DNA of 42,686 bases from an uncultured Eubacteriales bacterium (GTDB taxonomy: Bacteria > Bacillota > Clostridia > Christensenellales > Aristaeellaceae): the NCBI GenBank assembly GCA_902800625.1, contig CADCFG010000023.1:1-42686 (forward strand), given 5' to 3'. Positions 24,376 through 34,517 of this stretch are shown here, one piece after another. The translations under genes were made by a program, and so were the position numbers. The notes below the pieces were generated by a model. That model saw only the letters and a list, made by a program, of their open reading frames with translations, was not told the origin of the DNA and did not search any database. Numbering within the stretch: position 1 is the first letter of the stretch; every line of letters starts with the position of its first letter.

Positions 24376-25752
24376 TCAGCCGTCCACGTCCAGGTACAGC
24401 GCGATCAGCTTGGGATAGTACTGGGACTGGTACATCTGCTGGCCTTCCACGTAGGCGTAGGCCAGGTAGCGGCGTCCCATGACCGGGTTGGTCACGCTGC
24501 TCTGGTTCTCCAGCACCACCAGCTGGCGTTCCTCCGTGCCCACGTCCATCACCAGATAGCTGGTGCCGTCGTCGTCGGTGAAGCTGTCGAGGATCGGGCC
24601 CTTGCAGGCGAAGCTCTGGTAGTGCCAGTTTTCAAACAGCTTCTTCAACTGTTCGTAGTCCATCTTCCAGGCCCGGCTGGACATCTCCGCCAGCGAGGGC
24701 TTGTAGTTCACGGCGAAGCTGATCACCGCGTCCTCCTTGCCGGGCATGCTGGCGTGGAAGCGCACGATGTTCTCGCCGTAGTTGGTGAACTTGCTGATGA
24801 AGGAGAAGCGGCCGGTGGTGGCGTCCACCTGCAGGCTCTCGGGAATATAGTCGGTGTCCACGGAGATGGAGGCCCCCGGCGCGGTGGTGCCGGTGATGGC
24901 CATGGTGCGGGCGGAGGACACGTCGGACACGGTGGTGTCCAGCTCCAGGTCGATGTCGTAGTGCTCGCGGAAGATGACCAGCTCCCGGCGGCACTCCCGG
25001 TGCTTGGGCGTGCGCACGATCAGCGTGATCACGTTGTCGCCGATGGGCTTCACGCCCACGTAGGTGGACAGCAGGCCGCTGCGGTCCACGGACTCGGTCA
25101 CGTCCTCGCCGTTGACGAACACGGTGCTGCCCGGCACCACGTTCAAAACCAGCGGATACACGCCAGTGACCACGGTGGTGCGCTCCTGGGCGGGGGTGGT
25201 CACCGACAGGGGCGACTCCGGCACCTCCACCTGGAAGTTGAAGGGGGGCAGCTCAGTCTTGGTGCCCTTTTCGGTGATCAGCATGGGGGACAGGGTGATG
25301 TCGGCGTACTCAATGTCGGCCACGTTGGCGTCGAACCAGTCCGAATCCGCCACTTCCATGCGCGCCACGCCGCCGGAGATGGTCAGCGAGCGCTCCATCT
25401 CGGGCAGGTAGATCTGGTCGCCGTCCTTGCCGTAGAAGATCATGGCGTGGCCGGAGCGCAGGTCCTCCATCTGCACCTGGGACACCTTGGGCGTATAGAT
25501 GCCGCGGGTGTACAGGCGGGTGAGTTGATAGTTGCGGATCCAGCTGGCCAGCTTGAAGCCGCCGATCACCAGCGCCGCCGCGAACGCCACCACCGCCAGG
25601 GTGATCAGCGCCTTCTGCAGCGGGGTGCGCTTCTCCTTTGGGGCGCGCAGATCCTCCCGCTCCTCGGCCTGGGCCGTGGGCAGGGGCTGTTTGCAGTTGG
25701 GGCAGTAGAGCGCGTCGCTGGCGCACACGCTGCCACAGTAGGGACATTTCAC
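24376..25752 (-). CDS. Zinc-ribbon, single-pass membrane protein with extracytoplasmic beta domains
   Basis: 458 residues. Residues 1-20 form a zinc ribbon, KCPYCGSVCASDALYCPNCK (CxxC...CxxC). An acidic/basic linker is followed by one membrane helix (about 46-66). The rest is extracytoplasmic: beta-rich repeats, one with VVPGSTVFVNGEDVT and one with ITGTTAPGASISVDTDYIP, both resembling bacterial Ig-like or PEGA-type modules. A C-terminal alpha/beta domain begins near 360 (SSRAWKMDYEQLKKLFENWH). The general plan resembles TcaA/YvbJ-type proteins; I claim no function. The start is a GTG at 25752 with GGAGG 7 nt upstream; the frame stays open further upstream, but that part lies in the promoter region. 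Confidence 0.8.
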   Translation of the reverse strand: MKCPYCGSVCASDALYCPNCKQPLPTAQAEEREDLRAPKEKRTPLQKALITLAVVAFAAALVIGGFKLASWIRNYQLTRLYTRGIYTPKVSQVQMEDLRSGHAMIFYGKDGDQIYLPEMERSLTISGGVARMEVADSDWFDANVADIEYADITLSPMLITEKGTKTELPPFNFQVEVPESPLSVTTPAQERTTVVTGVYPLVLNVVPGSTVFVNGEDVTESVDRSGLLSTYVGVKPIGDNVITLIVRTPKHRECRRELVIFREHYDIDLELDTTVSDVSSARTMAITGTTAPGASISVDTDYIPESLQVDATTGRFSFISKFTNYGENIVRFHASMPGKEDAVISFAVNYKPSLAEMSSRAWKMDYEQLKKLFENWHYQSFACKGPILDSFTDDDGTSYLVMDVGTEERQLVVLENQSSVTNPVMGRRYLAYAYVEGQQMYQSQYYPKLIALYLDVDG

Positions 25753-25825
25753 GGTTTGCCTCCGGTATTGACAATGAAATCCAACGCATCCCCGCGAGGG
25801 GAAGCCTGAAATACGTACACCCGTT

Positions 25826-25854
25826 AGTATAGCACACATCTCCGCCCAACGCAA
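25826..25854 (-). promoter_or_regulatory. Promoter of the zinc-ribbon protein gene
   Basis: Minus strand TTGCGT (25849-25854), 17 bp, TATACT (25826-25831). The divergent promoter at 25885-25912 is 30 bp away. Confidence 0.6.
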
Positions 25855-25884
25855 AGAATTGTGGGTCAATTTTGTGTTTAACTA

Positions 25885-25912
25885 TCGACAATCCTGAAAA
25901 TTGTGATATAAT
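25885..25912 (+). promoter_or_regulatory. Promoter of the DUF6106-nifS-thiI transcript
   Basis: TCGACA (25885-25890), 16 bp, TATAAT (25907-25912), 71 bp before the ATG at 25984. Confidence 0.6.
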
Positions 25913-25983
25913 CTAAATGTGGAAAATTGACTTTATGGCTCCCTGGCGCGGCTGTGCGGGCAGGGAGCGGGAGGTGCTTTGGC

Positions 25984-26580
25984 ATGGATGACTTTCTGGA
26001 GATTATCGCCGTAAGGCACAGGCAGGGCCTGTACACGATGCTGTATTACCTGTGCTGGGCAGTGCTGATCGCGTTTGCGCTGGTGGCGGCGTTCATGCTG
26101 TCCAACATCGTGGGCATGAACCCGGAGACCGGCAGCATGGTGTTCTCCTGGCAGAGCCTGCTGTGGACTGTGGCGTTCGGCGGCGGCGCTTTTTTGCTGT
26201 GGCGCGGCTCGGACAATTTGCGCGTGGAGTATGACTATACTTTTACCAACGGCAACCTGGACGTCAGCCGGGTGCTGAACAACAAGCGGCGCAAGTACCT
26301 GACGGCGCTGGAGATGAAGGACGTCATCCGCTGCGGCCCCGCCGCCGGCCCGGCCTTCATGAAGACGCTGAACGAGCAGGGCGCGAAGAGGCACAACTGG
26401 TTCGTGAACCGAGACGCCAAGCTGTATTACTTCTACTTCCAGCGCAAGAACATGAAGCACGTCATCATCGTGGAGCTGAACGACGAGATGGTGGCCATGA
26501 TCCGCAGCAAGAACTACCTGCCGCGGGGCGTGTGGTACGACGAGAACGGCAATTCGAGCTATGGCGCGAGCATATCTTGA
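25984..26580 (+). CDS. DUF6106-like membrane protein
   Basis: 198 residues with two membrane helices (about 21-43 and 54-74). A cytoplasmic domain begins with VEYDYTFTNGNLDVSRVLNNKRRK, a stretch I associate with DUF6106 proteins of Clostridia. The domain looks PH-like (KLYYFYFQRKNMKHVIIVELNDE). Function is unknown. The ATG at 25984 has GGAGG about 9 nt upstream. Its last 20 bp overlap the start of the cysteine desulfurase gene in another frame, which suggests translational coupling with nifS and thiI. Confidence 0.75.
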   Translation: MDDFLEIIAVRHRQGLYTMLYYLCWAVLIAFALVAAFMLSNIVGMNPETGSMVFSWQSLLWTVAFGGGAFLLWRGSDNLRVEYDYTFTNGNLDVSRVLNNKRRKYLTALEMKDVIRCGPAAGPAFMKTLNEQGAKRHNWFVNRDAKLYYFYFQRKNMKHVIIVELNDEMVAMIRSKNYLPRGVWYDENGNSSYGASIS

Positions 26581-27703
26581 CAACAGCGCCACCACCCGGC
26601 CCTGCGCCGCGGCGGTGGCGGCAATGACGAAGTGCCTCACCGAGGACTGGTACAACCCCTCTTCCGTCTACAAGCCCTCGGTGGAGGTGTTCCGCCGGGT
26701 GCGCGAGGTGCGCCAGCTGATCCTGGACACCGTCCATGGCGCGCTCTGCGACCTGTACTTCACCTCCGGCGGCACCGAGGCCAACAACCTGGCCGTGCTG
26801 GGCGCGGTCCAGCGCATGCGGGGCAGGCAGGTCGTGGCGGTGAGCTCGGTGGAACACCCGAGCGTGCTGGCGGCCTGCGAGCGGCTTTCCCAGCTGGGCC
26901 ACGACGTGCGATACATCGGCGTGAGCCGGGACGGGGAGCTGGATTGGGACGCGCTGGAGAAGGCGCTTTCCGACGGCGCGAGCCTGGTGAGCGTCATGCA
27001 GGTGAACAACGAGACCGGCTGGCTGCTGGGCGGCGAGCGGCTGCACGATTTCGTGAACGGCCGAGCGCTCATTCACGTGGACGGCGTGCAGGGCTACCTG
27101 CGGGTGCCCTTTGACATGAAGTGGGCGGACATGTACACCCTCTCCGGCCACAAGCTGCACGGGCCGAAGGGCATCGGCGCGCTGGTGGTGAAGAAGGGCG
27201 TGAAGCTCCAGCCCCAGCACGTGGGCGGCGGCCAGGAGGGCGCCGTCCGCTCCGGCACCGAGAATACCCCGGGCATCATGGGCCTGGGCGCGGCGGTGCG
27301 GGAGATGGTGGACATGGGCCCGGACATGCCGGAGCGGCTGATGGAAAAGAAGCTGCGGCTGATCGAGGGCATTAAAAGGGTCGTGCCGGAGATGATCGTC
27401 AACGGGGCGGACCCGACGGCCTCCGCGCCGCACATCGTGAACATCGGCTTCCCCAATGTGCGCGGGGAAGTGATGCTGCACGCGCTGGAGGGCGACGGCG
27501 TGTTCGTGTCCACGGGCTCGGCCTGCTCGTCCAAGAAATTGAAGGTGTCGGCGGTGCTGACCGCCGCGGGCGTGCCCGCCCGGGAGGCGGAGTGGGCCGT
27601 GCGCTTCAGCCTGAGCCCCCACACCACCGAAGAGGAAATCGATTACGCCGCCGAGCGGGTCGGCGTCCAGTACGACCTGCTCAAGCGGTTCCAAAGGAGA
27701 TAA
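26561..27703 (+). CDS. Cysteine desulfurase (NifS/IscS family)
   Basis: A 380-residue PLP-dependent fold type I enzyme that removes sulfur from cysteine as a persulfide. Motifs: YLDNSATT at the N-terminus; TSGGTEANNLAVLG (about 67-80); His in VEHPSV; PLP lysine in SGHKLHGPKGIGA (about 200); and the active cysteine in VSTGSACSSKK (about 320), with a short loop of the NifS-like (group I) type. The gene overlaps the previous one and is 8 bp from thiI. This matches the nifZ-thiI arrangement of Bacillus, in which a dedicated desulfurase feeds ThiI for 4-thiouridine in tRNA. No IscU/SufU scaffold gene is adjacent, in line with that role. Confidence 0.93.
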   Translation: MARAYLDNSATTRPCAAAVAAMTKCLTEDWYNPSSVYKPSVEVFRRVREVRQLILDTVHGALCDLYFTSGGTEANNLAVLGAVQRMRGRQVVAVSSVEHPSVLAACERLSQLGHDVRYIGVSRDGELDWDALEKALSDGASLVSVMQVNNETGWLLGGERLHDFVNGRALIHVDGVQGYLRVPFDMKWADMYTLSGHKLHGPKGIGALVVKKGVKLQPQHVGGGQEGAVRSGTENTPGIMGLGAAVREMVDMGPDMPERLMEKKLRLIEGIKRVVPEMIVNGADPTASAPHIVNIGFPNVRGEVMLHALEGDGVFVSTGSACSSKKLKVSAVLTAAGVPAREAEWAVRFSLSPHTTEEEIDYAAERVGVQYDLLKRFQRR

Positions 27704-27711
27704 TCAAAGGC

Positions 27712-28860
27712 ATGCGGGATGTATTGCTCGTCCGCTATGGCGAGGTGTTTTTGAAGGGCGCGAACCGCCCTCACTTTCTGAAGGTCCTGACCGACAACAT
27801 CAAGCGGGCTGTGAAGCCCCTGGGCGGCCACGTGTGGCTGTCCGATTCCCGGGTCTACGTGTCCGATTTTGACGACCTCAACGCCACCATCGACCGGGTC
27901 AGCAAGGTGTTCGGCGTCTACTCCGTCAGCCCCGCGGTGGAGATGGAGAAGGACATCGACGTGATCGCCGCCGAGGCGGTGAAGATGATGGCCGGCTATT
28001 CCGGCACCTTCAAGGTGCAGGGCAAGCGCAGCGACAAGAAGTTCCCCATGAACAGCATGGAGATCGCCGCGGAGATCGGCCACCAGGTGCTGGAGGCCAA
28101 CCCCAATTTGAAGGTGGATGTGCACAAGCCCCAGCACAGGCTGATGGTGGAGATCCGCGACAACGCCTATATCTGCGTGCAGGAGATCATGGCCGTGGGC
28201 GGCATGCCCATGGGCACCGGCGGCAAGGCGGCGCTGCTGCTCTCCGGCGGCATCGACAGCCCGGTCGCGGGCTACCAGCTGATGAAGCGGGGCGTGCGCA
28301 TGTGCGCCATCCACTTCCAGAGCCCGCCCTACACCGGCGAGCTGGCCAGGGACAAGGTGATGCAGCTGGCGAAGAAGCTGGCCTGGTACTCCGGCGGCAT
28401 GCGGGTGTACCTGGTGCCGTTCACCAGGTGCCAGCTGGAGATCCATGAAAAGTGCCCGGACGAGCTGGGCACGCTGATCACCCGGCGCTTCATGATGCGC
28501 ATCGCCCAGCGGATCGCCAGGGACTTCGGCGCGCTGGCGCTGATCACCGGCGAGAGCCTGGGCCAGGTGGCCTCCCAGACCATGGAGGCGCTGTGCTGCA
28601 CCGACGCCGTGGTGGACATGCCCGTGTTCCGCCCGCTGATCGGCCTGGACAAGACCGAGATCATGGAGATCGCGAACAAAATCGACACCTACGAGACCTC
28701 CATACTCCCCTACGAGGACTGCTGCACCGTGTTCACCCCGCGCCACCCCGTCACCAGGCCCAAGCTGGAGACCATGCCCAGGGTGGAGAGCAAGCTGGAC
28801 GTGGACGCCCTGGTGGAGGAGGCCGTGGCGGGCACGGAGATGGTGATCGTCGAACCCTGA
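27712..28860 (+). CDS. thiI: tRNA 4-thiouridine synthase ThiI
   Basis: 382 residues. N-terminal ferredoxin-like and THUMP domains (about 1-165, starting MRDVLLVRYGEVFLKGANRP) bind tRNA. The PP-loop pyrophosphatase domain has LLLSGGIDSPVAGYQLMKRG (about 177-196) for adenylating U8, and a later FTRCQLEIHEKCPDEL and CCTDAVV region carries cysteines. There is no C-terminal rhodanese domain, so this is the short Firmicutes form that takes sulfur directly from its partner desulfurase, encoded just upstream. ATG 27712 is chosen: the upstream AAAGGAG overlaps the nifS stop, and the earlier open frame lies inside nifS. Confidence 0.93.
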   Translation: MRDVLLVRYGEVFLKGANRPHFLKVLTDNIKRAVKPLGGHVWLSDSRVYVSDFDDLNATIDRVSKVFGVYSVSPAVEMEKDIDVIAAEAVKMMAGYSGTFKVQGKRSDKKFPMNSMEIAAEIGHQVLEANPNLKVDVHKPQHRLMVEIRDNAYICVQEIMAVGGMPMGTGGKAALLLSGGIDSPVAGYQLMKRGVRMCAIHFQSPPYTGELARDKVMQLAKKLAWYSGGMRVYLVPFTRCQLEIHEKCPDELGTLITRRFMMRIAQRIARDFGALALITGESLGQVASQTMEALCCTDAVVDMPVFRPLIGLDKTEIMEIANKIDTYETSILPYEDCCTVFTPRHPVTRPKLETMPRVESKLDVDALVEEAVAGTEMVIVEP

Positions 28861-28960
28861 ATGAGGAATTGGGAATGAGGGATCAGGAATGGAGATTGTG
28901 GCTGACGCGCGGCTCCTTCGCCATTCATTTCTCATTCCTCACTCCTCATTCCTCATTTGA
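28861..28960. repeat. GGAATGAGGAAT/ATTCCTCATTCC repeat region
   Basis: ATGAGGAATTGGGAATGAGG at the left and CCTCACTCCTCATTCCTCAT at the right form an imperfect inverted repeat. A second copy lies after mltG (35824-35889). The block fills the whole thiI-helicase gap and provides no clear Shine-Dalgarno for the helicase gene. Confidence 0.6.
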
Positions 28961-28963
28961 TTT

Positions 28964-31195
<2,232 letters not shown>

Positions 31196-31270
31196 CGGGG
31201 AGCCCCCGCGGGTATACCTCGGCGTCATTTCGGCGACAATAACATAATCAACCGCAAAGGAGAATGAACC

Positions 31271-31591
31271 ATGGCAGAGATCAAGACCTATACCTCCAAG
31301 GACATGAAATTTGAGAACCTGTCGAAAAACCACCTGACGCTGGTGGACTTCTGGGCGGCCTGGTGCGGCCCGTGCCGCATGATCGCCCCCGTCGTGGAGG
31401 AGCTGGCGAATGAGACAGAGGGTGTCACCTTCGCCAAGGTGAACGTGGACGAGAACGCCGACGTGGCCATCGGTCTGGGCATCCAGGCCATACCGACGCT
31501 GTTCCTGTTCAAGGACGGCAAAGCCGTGGACAAGGCGGTGGGCGTGCAGACCAAGGAGGCCCTGAAGGCCATGATCGAGAGGAACCGGTAA
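31271..31591 (+). CDS. trxA: Thioredoxin
   Basis: A 106-residue thioredoxin with the redox centre WCGPC (in FWAAWCGPCRMIAP, about 31-35) and the conserved cis-proline in AIPTLFLFKDGKAVD. It keeps cytoplasmic proteins reduced, using electrons from a thioredoxin reductase that is not in this window. AAAGGAG lies 8 nt before the ATG. It is a stand-alone gene; the structured element copy 2 begins about 50 bp after the stop, on the same strand. Confidence 0.95.
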   Translation: MAEIKTYTSKDMKFENLSKNHLTLVDFWAAWCGPCRMIAPVVEELANETEGVTFAKVNVDENADVAIGLGIQAIPTLFLFKDGKAVDKAVGVQTKEALKAMIERNR

Positions 31592-31642
31592 GGCACTCCG
31601 AAGCCGGAAGGGCAGAACAGGCTGGCTGACTTCCGGGAAGGT

Positions 31643-31861
31643 ATCGGAGGGGCAGAGCCCCTCTGATGTTCCATCGGCCCTGGCGACATGCGCGTCAGGG
31701 CCGATGGATTTTTGCATGGGCAAAAATCGTCCTTGCGGATTTTGCGGCCGGATGTTTTTCGCGGGTTTGCTCAACTGTTTTCTTTCGGGCAAACGCGCGA
31801 AAAACTCAAGCAAAAACCGTCAAAGGGGTGGTATTGGCGGGGAAAGCGGGTTCCCCGCCAA
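31643..31861 (+). ncRNA. Palindrome-rich structured element, copy 2
   Basis: Helices in the same order as copy 1. A: 31643-31653 with 31657-31667 (11 bp, one G/U). B: 31671-31685 with 31693-31707 (15 bp) with loop ACATGCG. C: GATTTTTGC 31707-31715 with GCAAAAATC 31720-31728. D: CGGATTTTGC 31736-31745 with GCAAAAACCG 31810-31819, enclosing the 17-bp stem 31754-31770 with 31789-31805. E: TTGGCGGGGAA 31834-31844 with TTCCCCGCCAA 31851-31861. Strings shared with copy 1 include CCCTGGCGACATG, GCGTCAGGG, GCGGATTT, CTCAAG and CCGTCAAAGGGGTGG. The helix D interiors are unrelated in sequence, yet both pair. It sits 3' of trxA on the same strand, upstream of the rnj promoter. The ncRNA label is a hypothesis. 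Confidence 0.55.
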
Positions 31862-31890
31862 CATTCATTCGCCCGCAGGGGGAATGAATG
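31862..31890 (+). repeat. Hairpin after structured element 2
   Basis: CATTCATTC (31862-31870) and GAATGAATG (31882-31890) form a 9-bp stem, with GCCC/GGGG able to extend it inward. It lies between the structured element and the rnj promoter and may stop transcripts coming from trxA. No U-run. Confidence 0.45.
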
Positions 31891-31950
31891 CGACTTTACG
31901 CACAATTTCCTATAAAGACACGGCTATGGCTGTGAATTTAACGGAAATTG

Positions 31951-31959
31951 TGCTATACT
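31951..31959 (+). promoter_or_regulatory. Extended -10 promoter of rnj
   Basis: TGCTATACT is an extended -10 (TG, one base, TATACT) without a convincing -35. It lies 119 bp upstream of the rnj start, leaving a leader of about 110 nt in which I see no known riboswitch. Confidence 0.45.
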
Positions 31960-32077
31960 TATTTTGGTATGCTGTGGCATAGTGTCGCATACTGAAAGAT
32001 GAATCATCGCGCCGGCGGAGCTGCCGCGGCGTGAAATATAAGGGAAACTTCATCAAAACGACAAAGGAGGCAATGGT

Positions 32078-33751
32078 TTGTCCAGGAAAAACAAAGAACC
32101 GAAACTGAAAATCATACCGCTGGGCGGCCTGGGCGAGATCGGCAAGAACCTGACGGTGCTGGAATACCAGAACGACATCATCGTCATCGACCTGGGCAGC
32201 ATCTTCCCCCGGGAGGACATGCCCGGCGTGGACCTGGTGATCCCCGACACCAGCTATCTGGAGCACAACAAGGACAAGATCCGCGGCTATTTCATCACCC
32301 ACGGCCACGAGGACCACATCGGCGCGGTGCCCTATGTGCTGCGCAACCTGCCCGCGCCCGTATACGGCACGAAGCTGACGCTGGCGCTGTGCGAGCACAA
32401 GCTGAAGGAGCACCGGCTGATGAACGTGGCCCCGCTGAACGTGGTCACCGAGGGTGACGTGATCCGGGCAGGCTGCTTCACGGTGGAGTTCATCCACGTG
32501 AACCACTCCATCGCCGGTGCCTGCGCCCTGGCCATCCACACGCCCGTGGGCCTGATCGTGCACACCGGCGACTTCAAGGTGGACTACACGCCCCTGGACG
32601 GCGCGCCCATCAACCTGGGCAGGCTCGCTGAGCTGGGCCAGGAGGGCGTGCTGCTGCTGATGGCGGACTCCACCAATGCCGAGCGCCAGGGCTACACCAT
32701 GTCGGAAAAGAAGGTGGCCGCCACCTTCAACGACCAGTTCCAGAAGGCCACGGGCCGGGTCATCATCGCCATGTTCGCCAGCAACGTGCATCGCATCCAG
32801 GCAGTGGTGGACTCCTGCGTCCGCTTCCACCGCAAGGTGTGCCTGATGGGCCGCAGCATGGTGAACGTGGCCAAGGTGGCCATGCAGCTGGGCTATCTGA
32901 AGATCCCCGAGGGCACGCTGATCACCGCCGAGGAGATCGACCGCTATCCCGACGAGCAGATCGCCGTGGTCACCACAGGCAGCCAGGGCGAGCCCATGAG
33001 CGGCCTTTCCCGCATGGCCTTTGCCGAGCACCGGAAGCTGGAGATCCGCGAGGGCGACATGGTCATCATATCGGCCACGCCCATCCCCGGCAACGAGAAG
33101 AGCGTCTCCCGGGTCATCAACCAGCTGATCCGCATCGGCGCGAACGTGATCTACGACTCCTTGGCCGAGGTGCACGTGTCCGGCCACGCCCGGCAGGAGG
33201 AGCTGAAGCTGATGCATTCGCTGATCAAGCCGAAGTTCTTTGTGCCCGTGCACGGCGAGTACCGCCACCTGTACCACCACGCCAACCTGGCCAAGTCGCT
33301 GGGCATGAGCGACGACAACGTGCTGATGGTGGAGATCGGAGACGTGATCGAGCTGGACAGGGATTCCATCGACGTGACCGGCGTGGTGCCCAGCGGCAGC
33401 GTGCTGATCGACGGCCTGGGCATCGGCGACGTGGGCGCGGTGGTGCTGCGCGACCGCAAGCACCTGTCCGAGGACGGCCTGCTGATCGTCGTCATGGGCC
33501 TGGACCACGAGCTGGGCACGGTGGTGTCCGGCCCGGACATCATCAGCCGCGGTTTCGTGTATGTGCGCGAGAGCGACGAGCTGGTGGAGGGCGCGCGGCT
33601 GGCCGCCACCCGGGCCATCGACGCCTTCGGCCCCATCGATTCCAGCGAGTGGAACCGGCTGAAGAACGACGTGCGCGAATCCGTACAGCGCTATATCTAC
33701 GACACCATCAAGCGGAATCCGATGATACTGCCGATTATCGTGGAGATTTAG
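32078..33751 (+). CDS. rnj: Ribonuclease J
   Basis: A 557-residue metallo-beta-lactamase/beta-CASP RNase acting as 5'-3' exonuclease and endonuclease in mRNA decay and rRNA maturation. It opens with IIPLGGLGEIGKNLTVLEY. The zinc motif is THGHEDHIGAVPYVL (about 71-85), further ligands lie in HTGDFKVD, and the beta-CASP region has TTGSQGEPMSGLSRMA and VSGHARQEELKLM, followed by HGEYRHL. The C-terminal domain is short, as usual for RNase J1. The start codon is TTG 32078, with AAAGGAGG 7 nt upstream; the ATG at 32073 is out of frame. The stop TAG (33749-33751) is the insertion point of a MITE. Confidence 0.94.
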   Translation: MSRKNKEPKLKIIPLGGLGEIGKNLTVLEYQNDIIVIDLGSIFPREDMPGVDLVIPDTSYLEHNKDKIRGYFITHGHEDHIGAVPYVLRNLPAPVYGTKLTLALCEHKLKEHRLMNVAPLNVVTEGDVIRAGCFTVEFIHVNHSIAGACALAIHTPVGLIVHTGDFKVDYTPLDGAPINLGRLAELGQEGVLLLMADSTNAERQGYTMSEKKVAATFNDQFQKATGRVIIAMFASNVHRIQAVVDSCVRFHRKVCLMGRSMVNVAKVAMQLGYLKIPEGTLITAEEIDRYPDEQIAVVTTGSQGEPMSGLSRMAFAEHRKLEIREGDMVIISATPIPGNEKSVSRVINQLIRIGANVIYDSLAEVHVSGHARQEELKLMHSLIKPKFFVPVHGEYRHLYHHANLAKSLGMSDDNVLMVEIGDVIELDRDSIDVTGVVPSGSVLIDGLGIGDVGAVVLRDRKHLSEDGLLIVVMGLDHELGTVVSGPDIISRGFVYVRESDELVEGARLAATRAIDAFGPIDSSEWNRLKNDVRESVQRYIYDTIKRNPMILPIIVEI

Positions 33752-33912
33752 AGTGTGTTTCTAAATCCCAGGAGATGCAGTTTCGAGCGTAGTTGGCTGC
33801 ATCTCAAGGCGGTTTTCCGCAGGTTTACTGGCGGTAAATCAAGGAAAAGCAACGCAGAAATGCAGCCAAATCCGCCGAAAATGCGCTTCGGGGATTTTAG
33901 AAACACACTCTA
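33749..33912. mobile_element. MITE of 160 bp with TA target duplication
   Basis: Terminal inverted repeats GAGTGTGTTTCTAAATCCC (33751-33769) and its complement with one extra A (33890-33910) are flanked on both sides by TA (33749-33750 and 33911-33912). TA duplication is typical of IS630/Tc1-mariner elements, so this looks like a non-autonomous relative. The interior has an inner repeat GATGCAG/CTGCATC and no reading frame. The element sits exactly in the rnj stop codon: TA comes from the target and the G from the element. After precise excision the sequence would still read TAG. Confidence 0.75.
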
Positions 33913-34010
33913 GGATATAGGGGACAGGGAACAGGCAATAGGGATTGTGACTGCCGCGTTCCTGCGGGGGGCGGCAAAGCCTTCCCCTTCAGGGAAAGGT
34001 GGTCGAACAG
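33913..34010. repeat. Low-complexity and CCTTCCCCTT-type repeats before ylbF
   Basis: ATAGGGGACAGGGAACAGG and CAATAGGGATTGTGACTGCC resemble the GGGAATA repeats at 40690-40767. GCCTTCCCCTTCAGGGAAAG (33974-33995) matches the palindrome after alr. No gene is visible from 33914 to 34091. Confidence 0.5.
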
Positions 34011-34091
34011 AGCGAGGCCGGAAGAGGTCGCCGCCCGCCCATTATGCAACCTGATCTTACGAACCTGCGTCAGAATATACAGGAGGTACCC

Positions 34092-34442
34092 ATGAACCCA
34101 TATGACCAGGCCCATGCGCTGGCGCGGGCGCTGAAGGAGAGCGAGGAGTACCGTGAGTACATGCGCCTGAAGGAGACTGCCTACGACGACGGCACCAACA
34201 AGGCGCTGCTGGACGAGTACAAGCGCCTGCAGTTTCGCATGCAGGCCAAGCTGGCCGCGGGCGAGAGCATGCCCGCGGAGGATATGCAGCGCCTGCAGCA
34301 AATCGGCGCGCTGCTTCAATTCAACCCGGACGTGAGCGCGTTTTTAATGGCGGAGTTCCGCTTCCAGCGCATGCTCTCCGACATCTTCAAGATCCTGGCC
34401 GACGTGGCAGGGGTGGATCTGGATATGCTGGCGCAGCAGTAA
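34092..34442 (+). CDS. YlbF/YmcA family regulator
   Basis: A 116-residue all-helical protein with the family core NPYDQAHALARALKESEEYREY near the N-terminus, split as NPYDQAHALARALKES and EEYREY, and a C-terminal NPDVSAFLMAEFRFQRMLSD helix. In Bacillus, YlbF with YmcA and YaaT supports RNase Y-mediated mRNA processing, competence, sporulation and biofilm formation. The location after RNase J suggests an RNA-processing neighbourhood, but this is inference. ATG 34092 has AGGAGG 5 nt upstream; the open frame before it is repeat sequence. Confidence 0.88.
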   Translation: MNPYDQAHALARALKESEEYREYMRLKETAYDDGTNKALLDEYKRLQFRMQAKLAAGESMPAEDMQRLQQIGALLQFNPDVSAFLMAEFRFQRMLSDIFKILADVAGVDLDMLAQQ

Positions 34443-34517
34443 TGAGCGCCTGTGGCGCTTTCCCCCCAAAAAGGGAGAAGGCCCCCGCGAAACGGTTGAT
34501 CTGATTTGGAGGACTCA

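Noticed and set aside
31666..31982. Small overlapping plus-strand frames after trxA.
   Set aside because: They run through the structured element and its hairpins, have no consistent ribosome-binding site, and the copy at 1393-1628 does not conserve any frame.
32073..32120. ATG at 32073 as the start of rnj.
   Set aside because: It is in another frame. The RNase J frame begins at TTG 32078, with AAAGGAGG at the right distance.
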